NCBI RefSeq assembly: GCF_046719765.1
Contig: NZ_JABEBY010000013.1
Span: 1 to 64,000, forward strand
Direction: 5' to 3'
Source: Halonotius sp046719765
GTDB lineage: Archaea > Halobacteriota > Halobacteria > Halobacteriales > Haloferacaceae
Length of the DNA: 64,000 nt
The notes under the pieces were generated by a model that was given only the letters and a program-made list of their open reading frames with translations, did not search any database and was not told where the DNA came from. This document shows, piece by piece, positions 1-9,436 of this stretch. The position numbers and the translations under genes are program-made. Numbering within the stretch: position 1 is the stretch's first letter; the number at the start of each line of letters is the position of its first letter.

Positions 1-243
1 TCACCTGATTCACCCGCTTTCACTCAATACTACGTGTCAGCCATTGGGCCGTTATGACAGATTGGACAACTAGCGATACTCAATGACGGCTCTGTAGTTT
101 CGGTATACGAAGGTTGATTTCCCGTATATCCGACGCTCCGACGAAGGGCCTCAGAATATACTACCATAGTTAGATAATAAATGCGATTTTGGGAAAGATA
201 TTTCTATATCGAGGCTACCTTGAGATCTGGGAGAGGTCGATTT

Positions 244-1104
244 TCAGACAGAGACCTCTCGCTCAACACGCTCCCACGATTCGATCGTGGGCTGACTACA
301 GTACACACTGCGGTTGCCGGTCTGGCCATCGGCTAATCGAGGGTCGCCGGCGAGTGCCAGTGCGATCGAGAGCCGATCCGTGATCGGTTGTTCGTACTCG
401 ATGACCAACTCAACCGTTTTCGGCTCGGTAAAACACTCCCTGCCGGGTGGGGAAAGCAGATTCGAGCCGACGGTCGGTTGATCGGCGACGATCAGATACG
501 TTCGCTCCCAGCCCGCCGCCCAGGTTGGTGTCGTCGGCGTGATCTGGCCGATCTGCTCGACCTCATGGGCTGCTGTAAGAAACCCATTGGCGATGTACGC
601 TCGCAACGGACGCATGCGAATGTCGCTGTTGTTCTGGAGTGTGAGCTGGATGCTGTTGACGATGTCGACGCTGCTGTTGTTTTGCAAGCTGAGTTCGTAG
701 TCGATATCGATCGTTGGCTGCCACGGCCGGCGTGTTAGCTCCGTCTCCCCGTCGTAGAGCACGATCTCGTGGTCAAGCGATTCGACGGCCGCGATCGGGT
801 GGAGGATGGCATCGACCCCATCCTCCAGCGGCACGCGGACAAACCGTTGCTCCGGACGGAGTTGGGTCTGAAAGACGCTGGTACCCGACTCGGTGACGAC
901 GACCAGCCGCGTCGCGCCGTGATTCTCGACAAGTTCGATGAGGAGGTCGACAACGCGGGGGTTGGCGCGTCGTTCGGTGCTGAGCGAGGCGATGTATGTC
1001 GGCTCCGAGGCTGGTGCTGTTTCACTCGCCGCACAGCCGCCAAGCGCGGTCGCCACCCCGGCGGCGAGTGTCCCCACCATCTCACGACGCGAAACCGGAC
1101 TCAC
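244..1104 (-). CDS. Tat-exported lipoprotein of unknown function
   Basis: 286 residues. The N terminus has a twin-arginine pair (SRRE), a hydrophobic stretch and a lipobox ending LGGC at about residues 21-24, the usual layout of a haloarchaeal Tat lipoprotein that is exported folded and lipid-anchored at Cys24. The mature part has no domain I recognise; it looks like beta-rich extracytoplasmic sequence. It lies 51 bases downstream of the subtilase gene on the same strand, so the two secreted proteins may be co-transcribed. Function unknown. Confidence 0.75.
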   Translation of the reverse strand: MSPVSRREMVGTLAAGVATALGGCAASETAPASEPTYIASLSTERRANPRVVDLLIELVENHGATRLVVVTESGTSVFQTQLRPEQRFVRVPLEDGVDAILHPIAAVESLDHEIVLYDGETELTRRPWQPTIDIDYELSLQNNSSVDIVNSIQLTLQNNSDIRMRPLRAYIANGFLTAAHEVEQIGQITPTTPTWAAGWERTYLIVADQPTVGSNLLSPPGRECFTEPKTVELVIEYEQPITDRLSIALALAGDPRLADGQTGNRSVYCSQPTIESWERVEREVSV

Positions 1105-1155
1105 AGATCACCCTCACCGCTCGGAAAATAAACCGGCATCGCTGCGTGGCTGCGA

Positions 1156-2634
1156 TCAGTTGCGACAGACATCGACCGGGATTGAGAGGCTGGTATTGGC
1201 TGTCGTGACCGTGATCGAGGACGTTCGAGGCGCGGCACAGGCGATCCCACGTGTGCCCCGGATCGTTGTGGTGATGGTTCCGTTGAGCGTCACACGCCGG
1301 GAGCCAACCCGATCACCATCCACAGAGATGATCACGAGCTGGCTGTCGGTGACGTTGCCGACGTTTTTGATCGTCGCCTCGAAGGAAACCGGCTCGTTTC
1401 GGCCGAGGCGGTGCTCAGTCGGGCCATCGTGGGTGAGTCTCGTGACCGCGAAGTACGGCGGGCGGTCAGCGACCGCTGCCACTGCGTCGTAGCCGTCGAT
1501 GACACCGTAGCCGTACCGTGTGTCCGGCGGTGTTTGGCCCGGATAGCGAGCGGTCTCTAAGAGCGCGCGGTCGATCTCGGCCGGTGTGAGCTGGCGGTCA
1601 CTGGCGGCCTGCATGAGCGCGACAACACCCGCGGCGTGCGGTGCCGCAAAACTGGTTCCTGATGTGTGCCGGAACCCACCGTCGGCGGTTGTTGAGATGG
1701 TCGTCGCCGGGGCGACAACGGTCGGCACGACGTACGATTCCGGCCAGTCGTACTCGTAGATCGGCCGCGCTCCCCAGCGGGCGCGAGTAGAGATGATGTT
1801 GCCGACTGAGTAGTCCTCGACAGCCCCGGTGGCGTTGGTCGCACCGACCGACAGCGCGCTGTAGACGCTGCCCGGCGAGGTGATGCCGCCGTCGCCCTCG
1901 TTGCCGGCGGGGACGACAACGTAGATCCCCGCCGCGCGGGCCCGTTCGATCGCCTCGATGTATCGATCGTAGTAGACCCGTTTGTGGCCGACGTTGATCA
2001 GGATCACATCGGGCTGTTGGGGGTGTGAGATCGCCCACTCGACACCCTGGAGGACGTTGGTGGTTCGGGCGGTGCCGTCGCCGTCGATCACCTTCCCGTG
2101 GAGCAGGGTTGCGTTGGGTGCGACCCCGAAGTGTGTCCCGTCCGGTGTTTCGTTGCCGACGACCACGCCCGAGGTGATCGTGCCGTGGTTTCGGTTGTCG
2201 ATGGGGTCACTCCGGTTGCTGACGAAATCCTTCCAGCCGTCGTCGGCCAGTGTGAGTGACTGGTGGGCGTCGATAGCGACACCGGAATCAAGAACGGCGA
2301 CCGTTGTGTTTTCGCCCCGGGTGTCAAAGTCAGTCCACACCTCGTTGACGCGGAGTAATTCCAGCGCGGCGGTCGTATTCGTCGCCGGCCGGGGCCCGAT
2401 GATCGAGGGCGTGACTGTCCGTGATTCGGGAACCGATTGGAGACCCTCATCTGCAGGCGGCCGGTCGCTGGCCGTTTGGAGGGCGTCGGCTGAGGATGCT
2501 GAGAGATGATCTATCGTGGGTGGTTGCGGGTTGATCTCCTCAGCAGAAGCACCTGATACGGCGGTGCCGGTTGCACCGATCAGTAGCAGCATGCTGAGAC
2601 AGACCAAAGCAACAATCCTCAGAGCGTGTGTCAT
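1156..2634 (-). CDS. Secreted subtilisin-like serine protease (peptidase S8)
   Basis: 492 residues from the ATG at 2634. I chose this start because it opens directly with a hydrophobic signal peptide (MTHALRIVALVCLSMLLLIG); a longer frame to 2706 would bury it. The subtilase triad is visible: Asp near residue 116 (AVLDSG), His near 150 (NHGT) and Ser near 328 (SGTSFAAP), with an oxyanion Asn in PAGNEG near 245. A pro-segment of about 80 residues precedes the catalytic domain, and a beta-rich C-terminal domain of about 100 residues follows. It is probably a halolysin-like extracellular protease. No cell-wall anchor is evident. Confidence 0.9.
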   Translation of the reverse strand: MTHALRIVALVCLSMLLLIGATGTAVSGASAEEINPQPPTIDHLSASSADALQTASDRPPADEGLQSVPESRTVTPSIIGPRPATNTTAALELLRVNEVWTDFDTRGENTTVAVLDSGVAIDAHQSLTLADDGWKDFVSNRSDPIDNRNHGTITSGVVVGNETPDGTHFGVAPNATLLHGKVIDGDGTARTTNVLQGVEWAISHPQQPDVILINVGHKRVYYDRYIEAIERARAAGIYVVVPAGNEGDGGITSPGSVYSALSVGATNATGAVEDYSVGNIISTRARWGARPIYEYDWPESYVVPTVVAPATTISTTADGGFRHTSGTSFAAPHAAGVVALMQAASDRQLTPAEIDRALLETARYPGQTPPDTRYGYGVIDGYDAVAAVADRPPYFAVTRLTHDGPTEHRLGRNEPVSFEATIKNVGNVTDSQLVIISVDGDRVGSRRVTLNGTITTTIRGTRGIACAAPRTSSITVTTANTSLSIPVDVCRN

Positions 2635-2831
2635 ACTATCGGGAACTACAGCGTGGAGTAGAGCTTGTAGGCTGTTGGTGGCTGTAGATGTTGCGGTGCC
2701 GCACATATCGCTGGAATCGACCGGATCGCGGGTCTTACTGTCGTGCTATCGGGATTAACGACACAGGATGCTTCTTTCGAGCGATCTCAGCCGTATCTTT
2801 TTAAATTAAAACGAGCCACGCTGACAGCAGA

Positions 2832-3521
2832 GTGAACAGTCGGACGCGGCCCTCGTCGAGATATACGCCCCAACCCTGTCGTAGCCCGCAGAGCATCAAG
2901 CACGGCGATGGTTCCAACAGGGTAGATGACCCGTATCGTGATACTGCAGACCGGCTCGAAAATCAGATCCAAACACAGATCGACACTATCGAAGGGATCG
3001 ATACCAAGGCTGAGCACCTAACCCGACTGATCGGGATTCTGATCGGCTTGGTGTTCTCGGTTCTCTCACTGGTCGTAAACGCCGATACGATCCAGTTGAC
3101 ACAGACGACCTCGGGGACGCGAATCGCGTTTCTGCTCGGAGTCGTGTGTTTACTCGCTGCGATGGTGACGTATCTTAACAGTCGCTACCGAGCTGGAATC
3201 CACCACAGCGTAGGCTACTACGTTTCGAACAAGGAGCAATCACTCGATTTTGACGTTCATATCAAGTGTGTCTGTGGTTCGTACGCCAGCGTTATCGAGC
3301 AGAACAGAACCGTGATCGAAGTCAACTCGATACGGTTCCGTCGGGAACTCTATCTGCTACTCGTCGGTGTTCTCTTCCTCGCTACCGCCGGCTCAATCTA
3401 TCTCGGCGGGGTTTCTGAATCGCAATCATGGTACGGGATCATAGTCGCTGGCTTGCTCGCGCTACTCATCGCTTGGTATTTCTTCACAGGGAGATACTTA
3501 ACATTGGAACCAGTAGGATAA
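2832..3521 (+). CDS. Four-helix membrane protein, SLATT-like layout
   Basis: 229 residues from a GTG. A TATA-like TTTTAAAT at 2797-2804 lies about 30 bases upstream, as expected for a leaderless transcript. An N-terminal helical segment (about residues 38-62) leads into membrane helices at about 66-83, 97-114, 173-191 and 199-217, with a roughly 55-residue soluble loop between helices 2 and 3. The arrangement resembles SLATT-type membrane proteins proposed as defence effectors, but this is a resemblance of layout, not a motif match. The first 28 residues are unusual, so the true start could lie further in. Confidence 0.6.
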   Translation: MNSRTRPSSRYTPQPCRSPQSIKHGDGSNRVDDPYRDTADRLENQIQTQIDTIEGIDTKAEHLTRLIGILIGLVFSVLSLVVNADTIQLTQTTSGTRIAFLLGVVCLLAAMVTYLNSRYRAGIHHSVGYYVSNKEQSLDFDVHIKCVCGSYASVIEQNRTVIEVNSIRFRRELYLLLVGVLFLATAGSIYLGGVSESQSWYGIIVAGLLALLIAWYFFTGRYLTLEPVG

Positions 3522-3529
3522 CACAATGA

Positions 3530-3649
3530 GTGAATCAGCCCCCCGACGAAGATGAGACAGTTACCGAATCCGACACCACTACCGACGACGGTAACCGGTA
3601 TCGAACCATGGAGATCAACAAAAGCGGCGTACCAAGCGACGAAGAGTAG
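3530..3649 (+). CDS. Small acidic protein (39 residues)
   Basis: A GTG at 3530 opens a 39-codon frame ending TAG at 3647-3649. The product is acidic and ends TMEINKSGVPSDEE. An ATG at 3526 in another frame stops after nine codons, and six consecutive C residues (3539-3544) sit at the junction. The gene is therefore either GTG-started or an ATG-started gene shifted by one base in the C tract. It starts 8 bases after the membrane-protein gene. Its acidic composition supports coding; homologues would settle the start. Confidence 0.4.
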   Translation: MNQPPDEDETVTESDTTTDDGNRYRTMEINKSGVPSDEE

Positions 3650-3741
3650 CGTTTCCATCGATCTCGTTTTGCAACGGTCGGAGTCGCACGTCGCCGCTGG
3701 ACGAACAACACTTTAGCTATCGGGCCGCGTAGCACGCCCAA

Positions 3742-5139
3742 ATGGTACTCGATGATCTCGGGAGTTCGCTGCGGGGCACCCTCGATGACCTCCGCGGGAA
3801 ATCCCGGCTGGAGGAAGACGACATCCAAGAGGTCGTCAAGCAGATCCAACGCTCGCTGCTGGAGGCCGATGTCGAGGTCGACCTCGTCATGGAGCTGTCG
3901 GATGCGATCAAGAGCCGCGCGCTCGACGAAGAGCCGCCAGGCGGCACCTCCGCCCGCGATCACGTCCTCAAGATCGTCTACGAGGAACTGGTTGAGCTCG
4001 TCGGCGACTCCACCGAACTGCCGCTTGAATCTCAGACGATCCTGCTCGCTGGTCTACAGGGCTCGGGGAAGACGACCACCGCCGCCAAGATGGCGTGGTG
4101 GTTCTCCAAGAAGGGGCTGCGACCGGCGATCATCCAGACCGACACCTTCCGCCCCGGCGCGTACGATCAGGCCAAACAGATGGCCGGCAACGCCGAGGTC
4201 GATTTTTATGGTGATCCCGACGCCGACGATCCGGTGCAGATCGCCCGCGACGGCCTCGAAGCGACCGAACAGGCCGAAGTCCACATTGTCGACACTGCCG
4301 GCCGGCACGCTCTCGAAGAGGAGCTGATCGCCGAGATCGAGGAGATCGACTCGGTCGTCGATCCCGACACCCGACTGCTCGTGCTCGACGCAGCGATTGG
4401 TCAGGGCGCGAAAGAACAAGCCCAACGCTTCGAGGAGGCTATCGGCGTCGAGGGTGTCGCCATCACGAAACTCGACGGGACGGCGAAAGGTGGCGGCGCG
4501 CTCACCGCCGTCAACGAGACCGATTCGTCGATCGCCTTCCTCGGCACCGGCGAGACGGTGCAGGATATCGAACGCTTCGAGCCCAACAGCTTCATCTCGC
4601 GGCTGTTGGGGATGGGCGATCTCAAACAGCTCTCCGAGCGCGTCGAGCGCGCGATGGAGGAGACGGGGAGCGAGGACGACGATTGGAACCCCGAGAGCAT
4701 CCTTGAGGGGAGTTTCACGCTGAAGGATATGCAGAAACAGATGGAGGCGATGAACAACATGGGCCCGCTCGATCAGGTGATGGATATGATCCCCGGGATG
4801 GGCGGCGGGATGATGGATCAACTCCCTGACGACGCGATGGACGTAACCCAAGAGCGGATGCGGGAGTTCAACGTCATTATGGATTCGATGACCGACGGCG
4901 AGCTCGAAGAGCCACGCTCGATCTCGGCGAGTCAGGTCGAACGCATCGCCCGCGGCTCGGGTACCAACACCGAGCGGGTCAACGAACTCCTCGAACAGCA
5001 CAAGATGATGGATCGCACGCTCAACCAGTTCCAGGGGATGGGCGACGGCGACATGGAGCGGATGATGAAGAAGATGCAGGACGGCGAGGGTGGGCTTGGC
5101 GGGCTCGGTGGCGGCGGTGGCCCCGGCGGCATGATGTAA
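3742..5139 (+). CDS. srp54: Signal recognition particle 54 kDa protein
   Basis: 465 residues, the usual SRP54 length. The N domain is followed by the NG GTPase with the P-loop GLQGSGKTTTAAK (about residues 109-121), DTAGRH (about 191), and TKLDGTAKGGG (about 243). The C-terminal M domain is methionine-rich and contains the GDMERMMKKMQ segment before a glycine-rich tail. The protein binds 7S RNA and signal peptides and targets nascent membrane proteins to the FtsY receptor. A TTTAGC element about 27 bases upstream of the ATG fits a leaderless promoter. Confidence 0.98.
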   Translation: MVLDDLGSSLRGTLDDLRGKSRLEEDDIQEVVKQIQRSLLEADVEVDLVMELSDAIKSRALDEEPPGGTSARDHVLKIVYEELVELVGDSTELPLESQTILLAGLQGSGKTTTAAKMAWWFSKKGLRPAIIQTDTFRPGAYDQAKQMAGNAEVDFYGDPDADDPVQIARDGLEATEQAEVHIVDTAGRHALEEELIAEIEEIDSVVDPDTRLLVLDAAIGQGAKEQAQRFEEAIGVEGVAITKLDGTAKGGGALTAVNETDSSIAFLGTGETVQDIERFEPNSFISRLLGMGDLKQLSERVERAMEETGSEDDDWNPESILEGSFTLKDMQKQMEAMNNMGPLDQVMDMIPGMGGGMMDQLPDDAMDVTQERMREFNVIMDSMTDGELEEPRSISASQVERIARGSGTNTERVNELLEQHKMMDRTLNQFQGMGDGDMERMMKKMQDGEGGLGGLGGGGGPGGMM

Positions 5140-5174
5140 GCCGGACGGCCGTCCCACGTCGCACAGCCGATCGA

Positions 5175-6008
5175 CTATGATTCTTCGAGCGGGTACCGAT
5201 CCAACGCGGCAACGAAATCGGCCGGCGGATCGACGACGCTCTGGGGCGTTCCCAACGGCGTGACGCTGATCTCGCCGTCGACGATGGCGGCTCGATCGCT
5301 CCACGGCGGGTAGTCGTCGGTGTAGTTGTCGAGGCCGATCGGGAACCCATCGCCCTCGACCGGATGGGTCGCCCAGTAGTTGCTCTCGAAGACGTTGGTC
5401 TCGCCGTCGTTGTCGACGACGCGGGTGTCGTAGTCGGCCAGGGGTTTGGTTACCGCGAGCGTGTCACCCCCCGTCGCCGGGGCGTTGACGTTAAGATAGT
5501 CGACGTCACCGTCGAACGCAGCGGTATCCTCGATCAGGGCGAGGAGGTCGCGGGTGGCCGCAGCGATCGCGTCAAAGGAGTTGTCGCCGTCTTCGGGAAA
5601 GTACGTCTCGTGGTCGTAGCCGGAGACCGCGACCGCCGGCGTGCCGAGAAAGGCTGCCTCGACGGCCGCGCCGACCGTCCCCGAGTGGCCCAGAATGTAG
5701 CTGCCGACGTTTGGCCCGTTGTTGGCTCCCGAGACGACGAGATCGATCTGCTCGGCTTCGGGGATGTGCCGAAGTCCGACAGCGACGCAGTCGGCCGGGG
5801 TGCCGTCAACGACGTATCCCCACTCGTGGTCGTCGATGGTGATCTCGTCGGCGCGCTCATAGGAGAGATCGGAGCGAGACCGCCCCACGCCGCTTTGATC
5901 ACTGGCGGGGGCGACGACCGTCACCTCCCACGTCGGCGTGAGGTGCTCGTAGACCGCAGCAAGGCCCGGACTCTCGATCCCGTCGTCGTTGGTGAGGAGG
6001 AGATGCAT
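5175..6008 (-). CDS. surE: SurE 5'/3'-nucleotidase
   Basis: 277 residues. It starts MHLLLTNDDGIESPG, the SurE signature in which the two Asp residues bind the divalent metal. The motifs GTPADCV and SGANNGPNVG (substrate and metal sites) and SGTVGAAVEA follow. SurE hydrolyses nucleoside monophosphates and short polyphosphates. It is convergent with srp54, with about 35 bases between the stops. A second SurE is encoded at 13170-13982, so the cell has at least two paralogues. Confidence 0.95.
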   Translation of the reverse strand: MHLLLTNDDGIESPGLAAVYEHLTPTWEVTVVAPASDQSGVGRSRSDLSYERADEITIDDHEWGYVVDGTPADCVAVGLRHIPEAEQIDLVVSGANNGPNVGSYILGHSGTVGAAVEAAFLGTPAVAVSGYDHETYFPEDGDNSFDAIAAATRDLLALIEDTAAFDGDVDYLNVNAPATGGDTLAVTKPLADYDTRVVDNDGETNVFESNYWATHPVEGDGFPIGLDNYTDDYPPWSDRAAIVDGEISVTPLGTPQSVVDPPADFVAALDRYPLEES

Positions 6009-6085
6009 CTACTATCCTCTTGGCGGCCGTCGATAAAATTCCGCCGGATGGTCGGTGAAGACAACCGGTCAGTGAACGAGATGGG

Positions 6086-6469
6086 TTAGTGAACGCGAAC
6101 GGTCAGCGTTCGACTCCGGGGGCCATCGCATTCGACAGCGAGAATCGACTGCCAGCGACCGAGTTGAAGTTCGCCGTCGACGACCGGGACGGTCGCGCTC
6201 TCGCCGACGAGCATCGCCCGAACATGGCTGTCGGCGTTGTCGTCGATCTGGTCGTGTTGCCAGCCGTCGTCGGCAACGAGGTCATCAAGTGCGGTCGCCA
6301 GATCATCAAGCAGCCGCGACTCGGCCTCGTTGACGACGACGCCCATCGTCGTGTGCTGACTGAAGACGGTACAGACGCCGTCGGCGTCGTCAGGGAGCGT
6401 CGCCGCCACGCGATCGGTGATGTCGATACACTCGGTTCGATCCTCGGTTTCGACCGTGATCGAAGGCAT
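6086..6469 (-). CDS. YjbQ-family protein (UPF0047)
   Basis: 127 residues, the family length of about 130-140. The family hallmarks VFSQHTTMGVVVNE (near residues 37-50) and the GRWQSILAVECDGPR segment near the C terminus are present; the conserved His residues lie in the first motif and in WQHDQIDDN. E. coli YjbQ has weak thiamine-phosphate synthase activity, but the physiological role is unsettled. It is a stand-alone gene, divergent from the gate-domain membrane protein. Confidence 0.9.
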   Translation of the reverse strand: MPSITVETEDRTECIDITDRVAATLPDDADGVCTVFSQHTTMGVVVNEAESRLLDDLATALDDLVADDGWQHDQIDDNADSHVRAMLVGESATVPVVDGELQLGRWQSILAVECDGPRSRTLTVRVH

Positions 6470-6549
6470 ACGCGCTGTAGACGACAGGGGGTAAAAATCG
6501 CGGCGACGAGACCGACGCGGCTTTGGGCGCGCCGTTCGGACGGTCGGCT

Positions 6550-7527
6550 GTGCTGCCTGTCGACTCCGTTTCGGTCGTCGCCAACGCGCTCATCGAGGTG
6601 GCTCCGCGTGTCGCCCGGATCGCCGTCCTCGTGTCGGTGTCGGTCTATCTCGCCAACGTGGCGGTCGCCTTCGGGCTCGTCGAAAAGATCGCCGGCCTCT
6701 CGCGGCTGTTGACTGGGCCGGCCAACCTGCCCGACGAGGTCGGCACCGCGATCCTGACGACGACCGCCTCAACGACAGCCGGCTACTCGATGTTGGCCGA
6801 TCTGCGGGAGTCGGGCTATCTCGACGACGAGGCAACGCTGATCGCCGTCGTGATGAACACGTTCTTCGGCTTCGCCCAGCACGTCTTTACGTACTATATT
6901 CCGGTGCTTATCCCGATTCTCGGGGTGCATGTCGGCGTCCTGTATGTGGGTTCGCGCGCACTGATTTCCTTGGCGATCACGCTGGTCGGCATCCTCGCCG
7001 GCGCGCTGTTGCTCTCGGAGGCCAATTTCGATGATGATGTTCAACTCGATCCCGACGCGCTCGACGAGGAAGAACAGACGCCAAAACAACGACTGCTGGC
7101 GGCGTGGGAGCGAACCCGGCCGACGTTGCGACGGCTCGTCCCGCGGCTCGTCGTCATCTACACGCTGGTCACGCTGCTGGTGGGCCAGTATGATATTACG
7201 AGCATCACCGGCTCAGCCGATCCCCTGGTCGCGTTGGTCGGACTGCCGGCAGCCGCCGTGCCGGTGATCGCTGTCTACACGCTCGATACGACATCCGGCG
7301 CGGCGACGATCGCACCGCTGTTGGGCGATGTGTTCACACCCCGGCAGGCGGTGGCGACGCTGTTGCTTGGCGGGATCATCTCGTTTGCCGTCTCAACGTT
7401 CAAACGATCGATCCCCTTCCAGTACGGCATCTGGGGTGCGGAGTTCGGGACAAAGGTGATCGTCGTCAACACGGCCCTGAAGATCGTTTTCATCAGTCTC
7501 ACCGTCGTTGTGTTGCTGGCGATCTAG
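6550..7527 (+). CDS. Nucleoside-recognition (gate) domain membrane protein
   Basis: 325 residues from the GTG at 6550; a TTG at 6523 would add nine residues but is a rarer start. Several membrane helices are separated by a charged central loop (about residues 170-195). The TTTASTTAGYSMLADL segment and the GAATIAPLLGD region fit the gate/nucleoside-recognition fold of SpmA-like transporters. The substrate is unknown. It is monocistronic and core-like in composition. Confidence 0.75.
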   Translation: MLPVDSVSVVANALIEVAPRVARIAVLVSVSVYLANVAVAFGLVEKIAGLSRLLTGPANLPDEVGTAILTTTASTTAGYSMLADLRESGYLDDEATLIAVVMNTFFGFAQHVFTYYIPVLIPILGVHVGVLYVGSRALISLAITLVGILAGALLLSEANFDDDVQLDPDALDEEEQTPKQRLLAAWERTRPTLRRLVPRLVVIYTLVTLLVGQYDITSITGSADPLVALVGLPAAAVPVIAVYTLDTTSGAATIAPLLGDVFTPRQAVATLLLGGIISFAVSTFKRSIPFQYGIWGAEFGTKVIVVNTALKIVFISLTVVVLLAI

Positions 7528-7559
7528 CCGGTGGCGACCACAGCCTGCTGCCGGTGGTG

Positions 7560-8123
7560 CTACCGTGTCGATATCGAACGTTCCATCTCCACATGCGGAA
7601 TGCCGGCCTCCTCGAAGGGCTCACTGACCGTTTGGTAGCCCAGATTGTGATAGAACCCCTCAACACGTTGCTGGGCGTGGAGAACGCAGTGGTTCGCGTC
7701 GGCGTCGACACCGACGGCCTCGACAGCATCCATCAGCCGCCGGCCCCATCCCTCGCCGCGGGCTGACGGACGGACAGCCACCCGCTCGGCTTTCACCGTA
7801 GAGTCGTCAATGAGTCGTGCGCGGGCAACCCCGACAGGTCGGTCGTTGACAACGAGAAGCAGGTGGGTCGCCTCGGTCTCAGCATCGTCCCATTCGAGGG
7901 CCGAGTCGACGCCCTGCTCGGCCACGAAGACGGCCCGCCGAATCGCAAACGCCGCGGTTAGCGTGCCCACACCGCGGTCGATCGGTGCTGCCGCTGTGGT
8001 GTCGACAACTGCGTCGATGATAGCGGGAGGGTCAGCAGCCGCATCGCTGCCGGTCTCGACACGCCGTTTGGCCGTCTCGACAAGATCATCCGATGGCTCA
8101 GGGACTCGATAGCACTGGCACAC
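7560..8123 (-). CDS. GNAT-family N-acetyltransferase
   Basis: 187 residues. About 45 N-terminal residues precede a GNAT fold. The acetyl-CoA-binding motif A is visible as VKAERVAVRPSARGEGWGRRLM (V..ERVAV....RG.G.G..L), followed by HAQQRVEGFYHNLGYQ near the C terminus, as in the ElaA-like branch. IRRAVFVAEQGVD is typical of the same group. The acceptor substrate cannot be read from the sequence. Confidence 0.88.
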   Translation of the reverse strand: MCQCYRVPEPSDDLVETAKRRVETGSDAAADPPAIIDAVVDTTAAAPIDRGVGTLTAAFAIRRAVFVAEQGVDSALEWDDAETEATHLLLVVNDRPVGVARARLIDDSTVKAERVAVRPSARGEGWGRRLMDAVEAVGVDADANHCVLHAQQRVEGFYHNLGYQTVSEPFEEAGIPHVEMERSISTR

Positions 8124-8196
8124 ACCGTGGCTGTAGTGGTGACTGTCGTATCTATCTACGGTTCGAACGGAGTGTGGGTGACGGTGAGCCGGCCGG

Positions 8197-8526
8197 TCAG
8201 TTGGTTCGTTCGACGCGCCACGTCGTCGCGCTGGTGTACGACCAGCGTTCGATCGAGAGATCAGCGACCGAATCCTGGAGCTTGAGGATCAGCGCGCCGA
8301 TCTCCTTCGCGGAGAGGTCGACATCGTCGGCGATGAACTTGCTTTTGAAGTACAGCTCGCCGTCTGCGGCCTGCTCGCGGAGGTAGGCCGCAAGCCGCTG
8401 CTGTTTCGTCGCCGTCGACTCGGCGTCGTCAACGTCGTTAGTCTCGCCGGTGTCGTCGGTGTCGTCGTTCGATTTCTCGGGGGCTGTGCGCGTGTCGTCA
8501 GCGGGGGTGTGGTGAGAGGTGCTCAT
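8197..8526 (-). CDS. Conserved haloarchaeal protein (DUF7123-like)
   Basis: 109 residues from the ATG at 8526, which overlaps the stop of the upstream membrane-protein gene in an ATGA (8523-8526). A low-complexity acidic N terminus of about 40 residues precedes a compact winged-helix-like domain (LAAYLREQAADGELYFKSKF, then LSAKEIGALILKLQD). I recognise this as a widespread haloarchaeal family of unknown role, possibly a transcription regulator by fold. The ATGA overlap argues against the longer frame that begins at 8682. Confidence 0.75.
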   Translation of the reverse strand: MSTSHHTPADDTRTAPEKSNDDTDDTGETNDVDDAESTATKQQRLAAYLREQAADGELYFKSKFIADDVDLSAKEIGALILKLQDSVADLSIERWSYTSATTWRVERTN

Positions 8527-8804
8527 GTGGTATCGTGGGTGTGGTTGTGGCCAGCGATCAGTGCAAACAGGTGACAGCCAAGGAGCCCAAGGCCGAGGAG
8601 ACTGGGCTGGGGGCCGATCCCGAACGCGAGTATCGGCAGATACACCAGGGGGAGCAAAATCGCAGCCCAAAACCCGATCCACCGAACGGTGGTGTGGAGG
8701 GCTCGCTGGCTGTCGTGGAGGACGCGCTGGCCGCGGCGGAGCGTTGCTGCGGCCGCGGTTGTCGCAGCCGTTTCGATGCGTTGGGTCGATTGGAAGCCTT
8801 TCAT
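8523..8804 (-). CDS. Small membrane protein
   Basis: About 93 residues from the ATG at 8804. A TATA-like element on the minus strand near 8843-8850 suits this start and is too close for the ATG at 8831. A basic N-terminal helix is followed by two hydrophobic segments (WIGFWAAILLPLVYLPILAF and LLGLGLLGCHLFALIAG) and a His-rich tail. It is translationally coupled to the DUF7123-like gene by ATGA. Function unknown. Confidence 0.65.
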   Translation of the reverse strand: MKGFQSTQRIETAATTAAAATLRRGQRVLHDSQRALHTTVRWIGFWAAILLPLVYLPILAFGIGPQPSLLGLGLLGCHLFALIAGHNHTHDTT

Positions 8805-9013
8805 TTCGTGCTCACCGTCTATCCATCCCAACGACCCATACCCACATATAGTGGCCAGAGCGTTGGAGTAAATTCACCCCAAAAAACGGCGAAAACGGTG
8901 GTTGCGCGACTGTTTAGGACGCTTTGAAAATCGTTTAGACTGTTTAGAAGCAGATTTGCGGCGTTTTCAACGATCCTGTACGCAAAGAAGACTTTCGGGC
9001 GTCGGTGGCGGGG

Positions 9014-9436
9014 TTACTCCGCTTTCGACGCTGGATCGACGGGGGTGCCGTCCTCAGTCGGTGGGGCGACGCGGTCGATCATCGACGCGACATCGGGCTC
9101 CCGAACCGTCACCGACACCTCAATATCGCCGAGCTCATCGGGGTTGCCGACCGCGAAGTTGATGACGCCCTGGAAGGCGGCCTGTTTCTTCAGCGCGAAG
9201 CTGAATCCCTCGTCGTCGGCGTGTTTGTGGAACTCTCGGCGGGCGGTATCGAGGATCTCCTGTTCGTACAACAGATCCGAAAACGGATCGAGGGTGTGGG
9301 TTTCGCCGACGAGCAGCCCCGGTTCGTGATCGAACTCGGCGTTCGGAAAGACGTTGCCGACGGCGTCGGCGACCCGGTCGGTGACCTCGGTGTCGTTGAC
9401 CGGGGCTTCGATCCGCACGTCAATGCTGTAGATCAT
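9014..9436 (-). CDS. UPF0201-family RNA-binding-like protein
   Basis: 140 residues from the ATG at 9436 (MIYSIDVRIEAP). The start lies 14 bases inside the 3' end of the UPF0200 gene, which is the reason to choose it over the upstream frame. The sequence matches the archaeal COG1325/UPF0201 family, related to ribosomal L5-type folds and proposed to act with RNA-processing machinery. In some archaea UPF0200 and UPF0201 are fused, which agrees with this overlapping pair. Confidence 0.82.
   Translation of the reverse strand: MIYSIDVRIEAPVNDTEVTDRVADAVGNVFPNAEFDHEPGLLVGETHTLDPFSDLLYEQEILDTARREFHKHADDEGFSFALKKQAAFQGVINFAVGNPDELGDIEVSVTVREPDVASMIDRVAPPTEDGTPVDPASKAE

Noticed and set aside
4054..5304. 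416-codon minus-strand frame opposite srp54
   Set aside because: A GC-rich shadow of the srp54 codons; His/Arg-rich translation without domains.
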